From: Allobosea sp039673065
GTDB taxonomy: Bacteria; Pseudomonadota; Alphaproteobacteria; Rhizobiales; Beijerinckiaceae
Direction: 5' to 3'
Assembly: GCF_039673065.1 (NCBI RefSeq)
Contig: NZ_JBDJKW010000006.1
Span: 62,001-126,000 of the forward strand
Length of the DNA: 64,000 nucleotides
Of this stretch, positions 34,282-42,868 are shown piece by piece. The notes under the pieces are model-generated. The model was not told the origin of the DNA and did no database searches. It saw nothing but the letters and a program-made list of their open reading frames with translations. The position numbers and the translations under genes are program-made. Positions within the stretch are counted from its first letter, which is position 1. Each line of letters opens with the position of its first letter.

Positions 34282-34479
34282 GGGCCGGGGCGCGGACACG
34301 CTGCCGCGCCTTCGCCACATCGGTTCGACATGACGGAAGGCGCCTGGGGAGATCTCCGGGCGTCATTGCATTTGCGGCGGCGTTAACCAAGTGTTGTCAC
34401 CGTTGGGGCGTTGTGTAGGCCCTTCAAGGCCGCCTGCCGGGCGGCCCCGGCGATGGTCACGGAAGCGATGGGAACGAGC

Positions 34480-35328
34480 ATGCTCTCAGGCAGGAACTGG
34501 CTGGTGGCGACGAGCCTTGCGGTGGCTCTGGCCGGCTGCGAGACGGTCGCCGGCGGCGGCGGCACCGGCGTCGCCGTGCTCCAGACCGAGAACACCGAGG
34601 CGGCGAAGGTCAATATCGGCTCGCTGAGCGAGGTGGTGAACCGCAACCCCAACGACCCGCAGGCCTACAACACCCGCGGCGCGGCCTATGCCCGCATGGG
34701 GCGCTTCTCGGACGCGATCGCCGACTTCACCAAGGCGGTGCAGCTCGACCAGAATTTCGCGCCGGCCTACACCAACCGCGCGCTCGCTCTGCGCCAGACC
34801 GGCCGCAACGACGCCGCGATGCAGGACTTCAACCGCGCCACCACGGCCGATCCGAACTATGCGCCGGCCTTCGTCGGCCGCGCCAACCTGCTGCGCGTGC
34901 AGGGCAACAGCCAGCAGGCACTCGCCGATCTCAACACCGCCATCCGCCTGCATCCGGAATCGGCGGAGGCCTTCCACGCCCGCGGGCTGGTCTACCAGAA
35001 GGAAGGCCAGCACCAGAACGCGGTGACCGATTTCGACTCGGTGATCGACCGCAACCCCTACAACGCCCCGCCCTATATCGCGCGCGGCCAGAGCCTGAAC
35101 GCGCTCGGCAAGTACGATTCCGCGCTGGAGGACTTCACCGCCGCCCTGAACGTCGACAACCGCAACGCCGATGCCTGGGCCGGACGCGGCTTCGCCTTCG
35201 AGAAGCTCGGCAAGAAGGCCGAGGCCTCGGAGGCCTATCAGCGCGCGCTCGGCCTCGACGGCTCGAACCAGACCGCCCGTGCCGGCCAGGCCCGGCTCGG
35301 CGGCGGTGGCGGCATGTTCCGCCTCTGA
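34480..35328 (+). CDS. TPR-repeat lipoprotein
   Basis: The roughly 282-aa protein has a lipoprotein signal (WLVATSLAVALAGC, Cys as lipidation site). It then has about six tetratricopeptide repeats (NPNDPQAYNTRGAAYARMGRF; NFAPAYTNRALALRQTGRN; YAPAFVGRANLLRVQGN; and so on). Three in-frame ATGs (34453, 34468, 34480) are possible; 34480 has the best-spaced GGGA and gives the neatest signal peptide. It is a predicted membrane-anchored scaffold, partner unknown. A terminator follows. Confidence 0.85.
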   Translation: MLSGRNWLVATSLAVALAGCETVAGGGGTGVAVLQTENTEAAKVNIGSLSEVVNRNPNDPQAYNTRGAAYARMGRFSDAIADFTKAVQLDQNFAPAYTNRALALRQTGRNDAAMQDFNRATTADPNYAPAFVGRANLLRVQGNSQQALADLNTAIRLHPESAEAFHARGLVYQKEGQHQNAVTDFDSVIDRNPYNAPPYIARGQSLNALGKYDSALEDFTAALNVDNRNADAWAGRGFAFEKLGKKAEASEAYQRALGLDGSNQTARAGQARLGGGGGMFRL

Positions 35329-35368
35329 GGCGCCCGCAGGCCCAACACCCTGTTTGTTCGCAGTCCCG

Positions 35369-35400
35369 ACGCCCCGCCCTCCCGGCGGGGCGTTCTGCTT
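35369..35400 (+). terminator. Intrinsic terminator after the TPR lipoprotein gene
   Basis: ACGCCCCGCC (35369-35378) pairs with GGCGGGGCGT (35384-35393), followed by TTCTGCTTT. Confidence 0.8.
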
Positions 35401-35531
35401 TGGGCGCTTGCGCACATCAGTCTGCGCGCCCGTCACATCGATCGCCGGCGAGACCGGCAGCGCTGCCGCGCAGTGCGGCCCGTCTCGCACTCACCCCCCG
35501 CATAGCGTTCGTCGCCGCTGCAGCGCCCACG

Positions 35532-35561
35532 AAAAAAGGGCCGGCTCGCGCCGGCCCTTTC
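35532..35561 (-). terminator. Intrinsic terminator after pntB
   Basis: AAAGGGCCGGC (35535-35545) pairs with GCCGGCCCTTT (35550-35560) around TCGC. The further A run upstream gives U residues on the minus strand, just beyond the pntB stop. Confidence 0.88.
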
Positions 35562-35586
35562 GGAATGTCCCGCAGAGGCGCGGCGC

Positions 35587-36993
35587 TCAGTGCGCCATCG
35601 CCTTGACGATCTCGTCGGTGACCTTCTTGGCGTCGCCGAACAGCATCATCGTGTTGGGCATGAAGAACAGCTCGTTCTCGACGCCGGCATAGCCGGAGCC
35701 CATGCCGCGCTTGATGAACAGCACCGTCTTCGCCTTCTCGACGTCGAGGATCGGCATGCCGAAGATCGGCGACTGCGGATCGGTCTTCGCCGCCGGGTTG
35801 GTGACGTCGTTGGCGCCGATGACGAAGGCGACGTCGGCCTGGCCGAATTCCGAGTTGATGTCCTCGAGCTCGAAGACCTCGTCATAGGGCACGTTGGCCT
35901 CGGCCAGCAGCACGTTCATATGGCCCGGCATGCGGCCCGCCACCGGATGGATGGCGTATTTGACCTCGACGCCCTCCTTCTTGAGCAGGTCGGCCATCTC
36001 GCGCAGCGCGTGCTGTGCCTGGGCCACCGCCATGCCGTAGCCCGGCACGATGATGACCTTGCCGGCGTTCTTCATGATGTAGGCTGCGTCGTCCGGCGAG
36101 CCCTGCTTGACCGGGCGCGCCTCCTGGGCCCCGGCGCCGCCGGCGGCCGCGGTCTCGCCGCCGAAGCCGCCCAGGATCACCGAGATGAAGGAGCGGTTCA
36201 TGCCCTTGCACATGATGTAGGACAGGATCGCGCCCGAGGAGCCGACCAGCGCACCGGTGATGATCAGCGCCATGTTGCCCAGCGTGAAGCCGATGCCGGC
36301 CGCCGCCCAGCCCGAATAGGAGTTGAGCATCGAGACGACGACGGGCATGTCGGCGCCGCCGATCGGCACGATCAGCAGCACGCCGAGCGCCAGCGAGATC
36401 GCAACGATCAGCCAGAAGGCGGCGTGGCTCTCCGTCTTCATGAAGATCAGCAGCATCACGACCAGCGCGATGCCGAGGCCGATATTGATGCCATGGCGCT
36501 GCGGCAGCATGATCGGCTTGCCGCTCATGCGCCCGTCGAGCTTCAGGAAGGCGATGATCGAGCCGGTGAAGGTGATAGCGCCGATCGCGACGCCGAGCCC
36601 CATCTCGAACAGGCTGGCGCCCTTGATGGTGCCGACCGCGCCGATGCCGAAGGCCGCCGGCGCATAGAGCGCCGCCGCCGCCACCAGCACGGCCGCGAGG
36701 CCGACCAGCGAGTGGAAGAAGGCCACCAGCTGCGGCATCTGCGTCATCTGCACGCGCTTGGCCATGAAGGCGCCGATGCCGCCGCCGAGCGCGATGCCGA
36801 GCACCACCAGCAGCCAGCCGGAGAAGGCCGCCGGCGGGTGGAAGATCACCGTGGTGAGCACGGCGATCGCCATGCCGACCATGCCGTACAGATTGCCCTG
36901 GCGCGAGGTCGTCGGATGCGAAAGCCCCCGCAGCGCCATGATGAACAGGACGCCGGCGACGACGTAGAGCAGAGCGGAAAGGTTCGCTGCCAT
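35587..36993 (-). CDS. pntB: NAD(P) transhydrogenase subunit beta
   Basis: The 468-aa protein has about nine membrane helices in the first 270 residues (domain II part) and then the cytosolic NADP-binding domain III. Domain III shows VIIVPGYGMAVAQAQHALREM, YAIHPVAGRMPGHMNVLLAEANVPYD, FVIGANDVTNPAA and KRGMGSGYAGVENELFF. With the alpha subunits it forms the proton-translocating enzyme that drives NADPH formation. It is 7 nt downstream of pntAB. Confidence 0.96.
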   Translation of the reverse strand: MAANLSALLYVVAGVLFIMALRGLSHPTTSRQGNLYGMVGMAIAVLTTVIFHPPAAFSGWLLVVLGIALGGGIGAFMAKRVQMTQMPQLVAFFHSLVGLAAVLVAAAALYAPAAFGIGAVGTIKGASLFEMGLGVAIGAITFTGSIIAFLKLDGRMSGKPIMLPQRHGINIGLGIALVVMLLIFMKTESHAAFWLIVAISLALGVLLIVPIGGADMPVVVSMLNSYSGWAAAGIGFTLGNMALIITGALVGSSGAILSYIMCKGMNRSFISVILGGFGGETAAAGGAGAQEARPVKQGSPDDAAYIMKNAGKVIIVPGYGMAVAQAQHALREMADLLKKEGVEVKYAIHPVAGRMPGHMNVLLAEANVPYDEVFELEDINSEFGQADVAFVIGANDVTNPAAKTDPQSPIFGMPILDVEKAKTVLFIKRGMGSGYAGVENELFFMPNTMMLFGDAKKVTDEIVKAMAH

Positions 36994-37000
36994 GATCCGC

Positions 37001-37432
37001 TCAGCCCTTCTTCTTGTACATGGCGAGCATCCGCTCGGTGACCAGGAAGCCGCCGAAGATGTTCACCGAGGCGAGGACCAGCGCGACGAAGCCGAAGACC
37101 TTGGCCCAGACCGGGCCGTCGCCGAGCGCCGGAGCAGCCTCGACGCCGACCGCGAGCAGCGCGCCGACCACGATCACCGAGGAGATCGCATTGGTGACGG
37201 ACATCAGCGGCGTATGCAGCGCCGGGGTGACCGACCAGACGACGTAGTAGCCGACGAAGACCGCCAGCACGAAGATGGCCAGGCGGAAGACCGTCGGGTC
37301 GACGCCGGTGGCGACGCCGGCGGCGGTGGCCGCCTGCTCGGCATATTTCTCGGCGAGCTCGGCCGCCTGCCGCGCCAGCGCGGCGGCGGAGCGGGCCTGC
37401 TCGAGAGCCTGTTCGGGTGTCGGATTAGCCAT
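37001..37432 (-). CDS. pntAB: NAD(P) transhydrogenase subunit alpha, membrane part
   Basis: The 143-aa protein has an N-terminal charged helix (EQARSAAALARQAAELAEKYAEQA) and three to four hydrophobic segments with GYYVVWSVTPALHTPLMSVTNAISS, the conserved proton-channel helix motif. It is the alpha-2 part of the three-subunit alphaproteobacterial transhydrogenase. It lies between pntAA and pntB in the usual order. Confidence 0.94.
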   Translation of the reverse strand: MANPTPEQALEQARSAAALARQAAELAEKYAEQAATAAGVATGVDPTVFRLAIFVLAVFVGYYVVWSVTPALHTPLMSVTNAISSVIVVGALLAVGVEAAPALGDGPVWAKVFGFVALVLASVNIFGGFLVTERMLAMYKKKG

Positions 37433-37456
37433 GATGTGACACTCCCCTCCTCGCCG

Positions 37457-38596
37457 TCAGGCCTTCGGAGCGAAATTCGGATGGATGACGGCGCCATCCT
37501 TGGTGAGGGCGGTCGCCTTGACCAGCTCGTCGTCCCAGTTCACCGCGAGCTTCTTCTCGCCCTTGTCGATCATCGTCTCGACGAAGGCGAAGAGGTTCTT
37601 GGCGTAGAGCGCCGACGAGGTCGCGGGCAGACGGCCCGGCACGTTGAGATGGCCGACGATCTTGACGCCGTTGGCGGTCGTCACGACCTCGCCGGGCCTG
37701 GCGAGCTCGCAATTGCCGCCACGCTCGACCGCGAGATCGACGATCACCGAGCCGGGCTTCATGCTCTCGACCATCGCGGTCGAGACCAGCTTCGGCGCCG
37801 GGCGGCCCGGGATCAGGGCGGTGGTGATGACGATGTCCTGCTTGGCGATGTGGCTCGCCGTGAGCTCGGCCTGCTTGGCCTGATACTCCTTGGACATCTC
37901 CTTGGCGTAGCCGCCGGCGGTCTGCGCCTGCTTGAACTCCTCGTCCTCGACGGCGAGGAACTTGGCGCCGAGCGACTCGACCTGCTCCTTGGTGGCCGGG
38001 CGCACGTCGGTGGCGGTCACGATGGCGCCGAGGCGGCGCGCGGTCGCGATCGCCTGCAGGCCGGCGACGCCGACGCCCATGACGAAAATGCGCGCGGCCG
38101 GCACCGTGCCCGCCGCCGTCATCATCATCGGCAGCGCCCTGCCATACTCCGCCGCCGCGTCGATCACGGCGCGGTAGCCGGCGAGGTTCGCCTGCGAGGA
38201 CAGCACGTCCATGACCTGCGCGCGGGTGATGCGCGGCATGAACTCCATGGCGAAGGCGGCGACATTGGCCTTGGCCAGCGCCTCGATCTGCGCCTCGTTG
38301 CCATAGGGGTCCATCGTCGCGACGACGAGGGCGCCGGCCGGCAGGCCGGCGATCTCGTCCTGCGACGGACGGCGCACCTTCAGCACGATCTGCGCGCCGG
38401 CGAGCGCCTCGGCCGCGGTGGCGGCGATGCTGGCGCCGGCCGCCACATAGTCGGCGTCGGGAATGCCGGAGGCCTTCCCGGCGCCGGTCTCGATCACCAT
38501 GGTGGCGCCGAGGCCGATGAACTTGCGGACGGTTTCCGGCGTCGCAGCGACGCGGGTCTCCGCCCCTTGCGTTTCCGCCGGGACAGCGATGCGCAT
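37457..38596 (-). CDS. pntAA: NAD(P) transhydrogenase subunit alpha, NAD-binding part
   Basis: The 379-aa soluble domain I has the alanine-dehydrogenase-like fold: AVPAETQGAETRVAATPETV, MEFMPRITRAQVMDVLSSQANLAGYRAVI, the Rossmann motif MGVGVAGLQAIATARRLGA, and VIVDLAVERGGNCE. It transfers hydride from NADH to the NADP-bound beta subunit. It ends 24 nt before the pntAB ATG. Confidence 0.95.
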   Translation of the reverse strand: MRIAVPAETQGAETRVAATPETVRKFIGLGATMVIETGAGKASGIPDADYVAAGASIAATAAEALAGAQIVLKVRRPSQDEIAGLPAGALVVATMDPYGNEAQIEALAKANVAAFAMEFMPRITRAQVMDVLSSQANLAGYRAVIDAAAEYGRALPMMMTAAGTVPAARIFVMGVGVAGLQAIATARRLGAIVTATDVRPATKEQVESLGAKFLAVEDEEFKQAQTAGGYAKEMSKEYQAKQAELTASHIAKQDIVITTALIPGRPAPKLVSTAMVESMKPGSVIVDLAVERGGNCELARPGEVVTTANGVKIVGHLNVPGRLPATSSALYAKNLFAFVETMIDKGEKKLAVNWDDELVKATALTKDGAVIHPNFAPKA

Positions 38597-38636
38597 GACA
38601 ATCAGCCTTTCAGGCGTAGGTGGGCGAAGCGGTCGA

Positions 38637-38921
38637 TCAGTAGAGCAGCAGGGCGAGCAGCATCAGCCCGAACGGCACAGCGGTGGCGCGCCAGCCGATC
38701 GAGGGGGCGGCGATGCCGATGCCCGTGCCGACCAGGGTCAGAAGCGTGCCGACCACGGCGGTGCCCCAGGCATGCTTGGTGCCGCCGACGGCGAGCGCCG
38801 TTACGATGGTCAGGCAGGCGAGCGTGCCGACTTCCGCGAAGTGCACGAAGCCGTTGTAGGTCTTCTCGTGCTCCGGATAGTCCATCTGCGGAATGTCGTG
38901 GGCGTGTCCGTGGTTGGCCAT
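38637..38921 (-). CDS. aa3-type cytochrome c oxidase subunit IV
   Basis: The 94-aa membrane protein has the short bacterial COX4 motif (DYPEHEKTYNGFVHFAEVGTLACL) and then two or three more hydrophobic segments, so it is longer than the minimal single-helix subunit. In Hyphomicrobiales this gene is often found directly before the pnt operon, as here (40-nt gap to pntAA). It stabilises the oxidase core; the catalytic subunits are elsewhere. Confidence 0.75.
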   Translation of the reverse strand: MANHGHAHDIPQMDYPEHEKTYNGFVHFAEVGTLACLTIVTALAVGGTKHAWGTAVVGTLLTLVGTGIGIAAPSIGWRATAVPFGLMLLALLLY

Positions 38922-39255
38922 GAAGATGATCCCGTATTCTTGCGCGTTCCTGACGCCCTGTACCGCACCTGACGGGGGTCGGCAACGCGGCGCCGCAGCA
39001 TGGCCGCGGCCGCCTCAGGATCCGCCTACCCTTCCCTTAGGAAAAACCAGCCAGGACGTCAATTAAATCGATTTAGATTTAGAGCTGTCGCAGAGCGGCT
39101 CTGCATCAGGCGCCGAGGGGCATCGCTGTCGCCGCGAGGCGGCTTCGCACCCCGCCCTGCCAACCCCGCCTTACCCCGTTCGGGTCATGCGCGGACCGCG
39201 ACGATACGCTCAGCTGTCCCCGCCCCTTTCGGGATTGAAGACGAGGACGAGATCC
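38922..39255. other. Divergent intergenic region, AT-rich core
   Basis: The 334 nt between the oxidase subunit IV gene and the divergent secreted protein gene contain no credible ORF. Around 39048-39085 the sequence becomes AT-rich (AATTAAATCGATTTAGATTT), unlike its surroundings, and a small perfect hairpin GCAGAG/CTCTGC follows at 39090-39104. Promoters for both flanking genes are presumably here; I cannot assign -35/-10 boxes with confidence. Confidence 0.4.
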
Positions 39256-39651
39256 ATGATGCGCGTGCTGCTCCCCTTTATCGCCGGCTTCGCCGCGCTG
39301 ACGGCTTCGGCGCCGGCAGCCCAGGCCCAGAGCACCGACAGGAACGGCTGCTACAGCGCGCCGCCCAAATGCGTCCGCGGCCAGGTGCAGTGGCGCGAGA
39401 ACGGACGCCTGCTCTCGGCCCGCATGACCAATAATTGCGGCTCGCGGGTCTACATCAAGTTCTGCATCCATCGCACCAGCGGCGCGCCGGATTGCGGCGC
39501 CGACGGGCTGCCGCCCGGGCAGACCAAGGTCTGGAACACCTACAATGCCGACAAGCGCATGATCGCCCGCTTCCGCTATATCGGCTCGCTCCGCACCGAC
39601 CAGGACTGGGTCTGCGCCGGCCGTTCGCCGGGCTGGAACGCACCGCTCTGA
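39256..39651 (+). CDS. Secreted cysteine-rich protein, unknown function
   Basis: The 131-aa protein has a clear Sec signal peptide (MRVLLPFIAGFAALTASAPAAQAQ) and a mature domain of about 106 residues with six cysteines (GCYSAPPKC, NNCG, KFCIH, DCGA, WVCA), which could form three disulfides. The stretch VYIKFCIHRTSGAPDCG resembles small periplasmic domains, but I cannot name a family. ATG 39256 follows GAGGACGAG. It stands alone, convergent with the ABC1-kinase gene. Confidence 0.7.
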   Translation: MMRVLLPFIAGFAALTASAPAAQAQSTDRNGCYSAPPKCVRGQVQWRENGRLLSARMTNNCGSRVYIKFCIHRTSGAPDCGADGLPPGQTKVWNTYNADKRMIARFRYIGSLRTDQDWVCAGRSPGWNAPL

Positions 39652-39672
39652 GCGGGCGCCGGCCGCACGCAG

Positions 39673-39692
39673 CCGGGCCGGGCCGGGCCGGG
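39673..39692. repeat. Four tandem CCGGG pentamers
   Basis: The unit CCGGG is repeated four times perfectly in the short gap between convergent genes. It is probably a slippage-prone simple repeat; no function is evident. Confidence 0.7.
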
Positions 39693-39695
39693 CGG

Positions 39696-41054
39696 TCAGG
39701 CCAGCCCGACCCGGCCGAGCGCTTCCGCCTGCACGGCGGCGACGTGCTCGACCGAAAATCCCTCGATCTCCGCTTCGAACATGCGGTGGAAGTTCAGCTC
39801 CGCGTCGAGATGCAGGAAGACGCCGCCCAGCCCGATCGCGGCGCGGTCCATGAAGACGAATTCGCGCGGCACCGTCACCGGGCCGCGCTGCTTCAGGGCC
39901 TGGTGCACCTGGAAGGCCTGCTTGCGGCCGTACTCGGCCGGGCTGACGCCCTCGGCGATGCGGCGGGTACGGTCCTCGAGCAGCGGGCCGTAGATGAAGC
40001 GCGCCCAGATGTTGAGGATGTCGATCAGCTCGCGGGTCAGGCCCTTGAAGCCCCAGACCTCGTAGGCGTGGACGATGCGCGCCTCGTCGCCTTCCAGCAA
40101 CCCGCGATAGAGGTCGACCACGCCGCCGACGAAGCTCGGCGGGAAGATGCGGATGCAGCCATAGTCGAGCAGGTTGATGCCCTGCGGCGCGCCGTCCTCG
40201 GAGAACACGGTGTAGTTGCCGAGATGCGGATCGCCGTGGATCACGCCGTAATGGCTGAACGGTCGCCACCAGGCCTTGAACATCGCGGTCGAGAGCCGGT
40301 CGCGCACCACCTGCTCGGCGCCCTTGTGGTTGAGGATCTTGTCGCCCTCCAGCCAGCCCATGGTCAAAAGCCGCTTTGTCGAGAGCGTCGCTACCGGCGC
40401 GGGCACGCGGATCTCCGGCGTCGTCGCCAGCATCAGCCGGTAGAGCTCGGCGTGCTGCGCCTCGCGGCGGTAGTCGAGCTCCTCGCGGACGCGGGCGCTG
40501 ATCTCCTTGACGATCTCGCTGGTGTCGATCACCGCGCCCATGCGCCGGTGCAGCGAGAACAGCACCTCGAGCTGCGAGAGATCGGCCTCGACCGCCGATT
40601 CCATGTCGGGATACTGCAGCTTGCAGGCCAGCGGCGTGCCGTCATGGGCCACCGCCTTGTGCACCTGGCCGAGCGAGGCGGCGGCCGAGGGCTTCAGGTC
40701 GAATTCGGCGAAGCGCTCGCGCCAGCCGGCGCCGAGTTCGGCCATCATCCGGCGCTTGACGAAGGCCGCCCCCATCGGCGGCGCCTCCGATTGCAGCTTC
40801 TGCAGTTCGGCGGCGTATTCCGGCGGCACCACGTCGGGAATGGTCGCGACCAGCTGCGCGACCTTCATCAGCGGCCCTTTCAGCCCGCCCAGCGCCTTGG
40901 CCAGCGCCTCGGCGTTCGAGGCCTCGCGCCCCTCCAGCCCGAACAGCCGCGTGCCGGCGATACGGGCTGCGACGCCGCCGACATTGGCGCCGACCCGGAC
41001 ATAACGGGCGGCACGGGCGGAAAACCGGTTGGCTTCGTCATCGCGGTCGGACAT
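39696..41054 (-). CDS. ABC1/AarF (UbiB-like) atypical kinase
   Basis: The 452-aa protein has the atypical-kinase set: the KxGQ-like element GPLMKVAQLVATIPDVVPPEY, the alanine-rich nucleotide loop AAASLGQVHKAV, EELDYRREAQHAELY, the catalytic GDPHLGNY and metal-binding LLDYGCI (Tyr in place of the Phe of DFG). Such proteins support ubiquinone synthesis and act as ATPases. No ubi gene is nearby and the C-terminal membrane helices of UbiB are not obvious, so I call it UbiB-like only. ATG 41054 is preferred to 41081. Confidence 0.88.
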   Translation of the reverse strand: MSDRDDEANRFSARAARYVRVGANVGGVAARIAGTRLFGLEGREASNAEALAKALGGLKGPLMKVAQLVATIPDVVPPEYAAELQKLQSEAPPMGAAFVKRRMMAELGAGWRERFAEFDLKPSAAASLGQVHKAVAHDGTPLACKLQYPDMESAVEADLSQLEVLFSLHRRMGAVIDTSEIVKEISARVREELDYRREAQHAELYRLMLATTPEIRVPAPVATLSTKRLLTMGWLEGDKILNHKGAEQVVRDRLSTAMFKAWWRPFSHYGVIHGDPHLGNYTVFSEDGAPQGINLLDYGCIRIFPPSFVGGVVDLYRGLLEGDEARIVHAYEVWGFKGLTRELIDILNIWARFIYGPLLEDRTRRIAEGVSPAEYGRKQAFQVHQALKQRGPVTVPREFVFMDRAAIGLGGVFLHLDAELNFHRMFEAEIEGFSVEHVAAVQAEALGRVGLA

Positions 41055-41148
41055 GGGTCTCGCTCGCTCTCCTGCGCACACCAGACCATGTAGGACGCCC
41101 GCGCCCGGATGTCAGTGCGGCGCAGTCGCCGCGCGCCCCAAACGAAAG

Positions 41149-41178
41149 CCCTCCCGGCAGCGGGCGCTGCCGGGAGGG
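41149..41178 (-). terminator. Hairpin terminator after the amino-acid transport operon
   Basis: A 12-bp perfect stem (41149-41160 with 41167-41178) with a 6-nt loop is followed on the minus strand by CTTTCGTTT, giving a modest U tract. It lies 45 nt beyond the solute-binding protein stop. Confidence 0.75.
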
Positions 41179-41222
41179 GTCGATCGTCCTCGGGACGGCG
41201 CCGGCCTTGCGGCCCGCCGGCC

Positions 41223-42053
41223 TCACTCGCCCTGGTTGAGCGAGATCGGCTTCAGCGCATTGCTCGGCTGCGCGTATTTGGCGATCAGCGCGTCATAGGT
41301 GCCGTTGGCCTGCAGGCGATCGAGCGCGCCCTTGACGGCGTCGCGCAGCTGGTTGCCCTCGGCAGTCTTCGGGAAGGGGATGCCGGTCAGCGAGCGGGTG
41401 AAGGGCTCGCCCAGCGGGATGTAGGTGTTGGGCTCGAGCTTCTGGAAATGGCTCATGGTCTCGCTGCCCTGGACGCCGGCCTGGAGGCGCTGTGTCTTGA
41501 GCTGGGTGCGGGCGTCGACCGAGCCCTCGGTGCCGACCACGGTGATGGCCGGCTTGCCCTTGGCGACGCAGTTCGCCTCGCTCCACTCGCCGATCTGGCG
41601 CGGCCAGTTGGTCGAGCGGCTGGCGCCCACGGTCTTGCCGCAGAGATCGTCCGGGGTCTTGATCTCCTTGGCGAAGGCCGTGACCGTGTAGAACTGCGCG
41701 CCCGAGACCATGTAGTCGACGAAGTCGACCGTCTCGCGCCGCGCCGGCAGGTCGCTCATGCCGGCCATGACCATGTCGACGCGGCCGGTCTGGAGCGAAG
41801 GCAGCATCTGGGCGAAGGCGGTCTCCTGCCACTCGGCCTTCACGCCGAGCTCCTTGGCGATGGCCTCGCCGAGATCATAGTCGAAGCCGGTCATCGCGTT
41901 GCTCGCCGGGTCCTTGTAGACGATCGGCGGATAGTTCGGCTGGGTGGCGATGACGATCTTGCCGGCCTTCTGGATGCGCTCCGGCAGGGCCTGGGCCTGC
42001 GCGGCGACAGCGGTGCCGGCGATGAGCGCGGCGGCGAGCGACAGACGAAGCAT
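41223..42053 (-). CDS. Polar amino-acid ABC transporter, substrate-binding protein
   Basis: The 276-aa family 3 solute-binding protein has a Sec signal (MLRLSLAAALIAGTAVAAQAQ) and the domain pattern IVIATQPNYPPIVYKDPASNAMTGFDYDLGEAIAKELG, VDMVMAGMSDLPARRETVDF and a C-terminal lobe ending LIAKYAQPSNALKPI. It delivers an amino acid or a similar compound to the membrane complex encoded just upstream. ATG 42053 has AAGGAG upstream. It is last in the lyase-permease-ATPase-SBP operon. Confidence 0.92.
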   Translation of the reverse strand: MLRLSLAAALIAGTAVAAQAQALPERIQKAGKIVIATQPNYPPIVYKDPASNAMTGFDYDLGEAIAKELGVKAEWQETAFAQMLPSLQTGRVDMVMAGMSDLPARRETVDFVDYMVSGAQFYTVTAFAKEIKTPDDLCGKTVGASRSTNWPRQIGEWSEANCVAKGKPAITVVGTEGSVDARTQLKTQRLQAGVQGSETMSHFQKLEPNTYIPLGEPFTRSLTGIPFPKTAEGNQLRDAVKGALDRLQANGTYDALIAKYAQPSNALKPISLNQGE

Positions 42054-42094
42054 GCGTGTCTCCTTCGATGAGATGCGGATTGCGGATAGGCGCT

Positions 42095-42868
42095 TCAGGT
42101 GAGGACGGCGGCAATGAAGTCGCGGGTGCGGGCTTCGCGCGGGGCGACCAGCACCTGCGCGGGCGCGCCGCGCTCGACGATCTCGCCGCGGTCCATGAAC
42201 ACCACGTCGCCCGCCACCTCGCGGGCGAAGCCGAGCTCGTGGGTCACGACGATCATGGTCATGCCGGTGGCAGCGAGGTCGCGCATCACGCTGAGCACCT
42301 CGCCGACCAGCTCGGGATCGAGCGCCGAGGTCGGCTCGTCGAACAGCATCAGCTTCGGCTTCATCGCCAGGGCGCGGGCGATGGCGATGCGCTGTTGCTG
42401 GCCGCCCGACAGCTCGATCGGGTAGGAATCGCGCTTGTCGGCGAGGCCGACGCGGGCGAGCAGGGCCTCGGCCTCGGCGATCGACTCGCGGCGCGGCCGC
42501 TTCAGCACGGTGACCGGGCCCTCGATGATGTTCTGCAGCGCGGTCATGTGGTTGAACAGGTTGAAGCGCTGGAAGACCATGCCGGTCGTCAGGCGCTGCC
42601 GGGCGATCTCGGCGTCGCTCAGCTCGTGCAGCTCGTCGCCGACGCGGCGATAGCCGATCAGTTCGCCCGCCACCTCGATCGCGCCGCGATCGATCTTCTC
42701 GAGCTGGTTGATGCAGCGCAGCAGCGTGCTCTTGCCCGAGCCGGACGGGCCGATGATGCACTGGACCGTGCCGGGCATGATCGACAGCGAGACGTCGTTC
42801 AGCGCCTTGAGCTGGCCGAACTGCTTGGTGACGTTGGCTGCGACGACGATCGGGGCCTTGTCGCTCAT
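42095..42868 (-). CDS. Polar amino-acid ABC transporter, ATP-binding protein
   Basis: The 257-aa ATPase has Walker A GPSGSGKSTLL, the VFQRFNLFNHMTALQNI Q-loop of the GlnQ/HisP family, signature LSGGQQQRIAIARALA, Walker B LMLFDEPTSALDPELVGEVL and the H-loop VVTHEL. It overlaps the permease gene by ATGA (42865-42868). Confidence 0.95.
   Translation of the reverse strand: MSDKAPIVVAANVTKQFGQLKALNDVSLSIMPGTVQCIIGPSGSGKSTLLRCINQLEKIDRGAIEVAGELIGYRRVGDELHELSDAEIARQRLTTGMVFQRFNLFNHMTALQNIIEGPVTVLKRPRRESIAEAEALLARVGLADKRDSYPIELSGGQQQRIAIARALAMKPKLMLFDEPTSALDPELVGEVLSVMRDLAATGMTMIVVTHELGFAREVAGDVVFMDRGEIVERGAPAQVLVAPREARTRDFIAAVLT

Noticed and set aside
39063..39077. TTAAATCGATTTAGA as a third CtrA box
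   Set aside because: Only the first half is TTAA; at the N7 spacing the second half reads TAGA, so it is at best a weak site in an AT-rich promoter region.
39673..39692. CCGGG tandem repeat as a regulatory element
   Set aside because: It lies between convergent gene ends and is a short simple repeat; no promoter or binding role is suggested.
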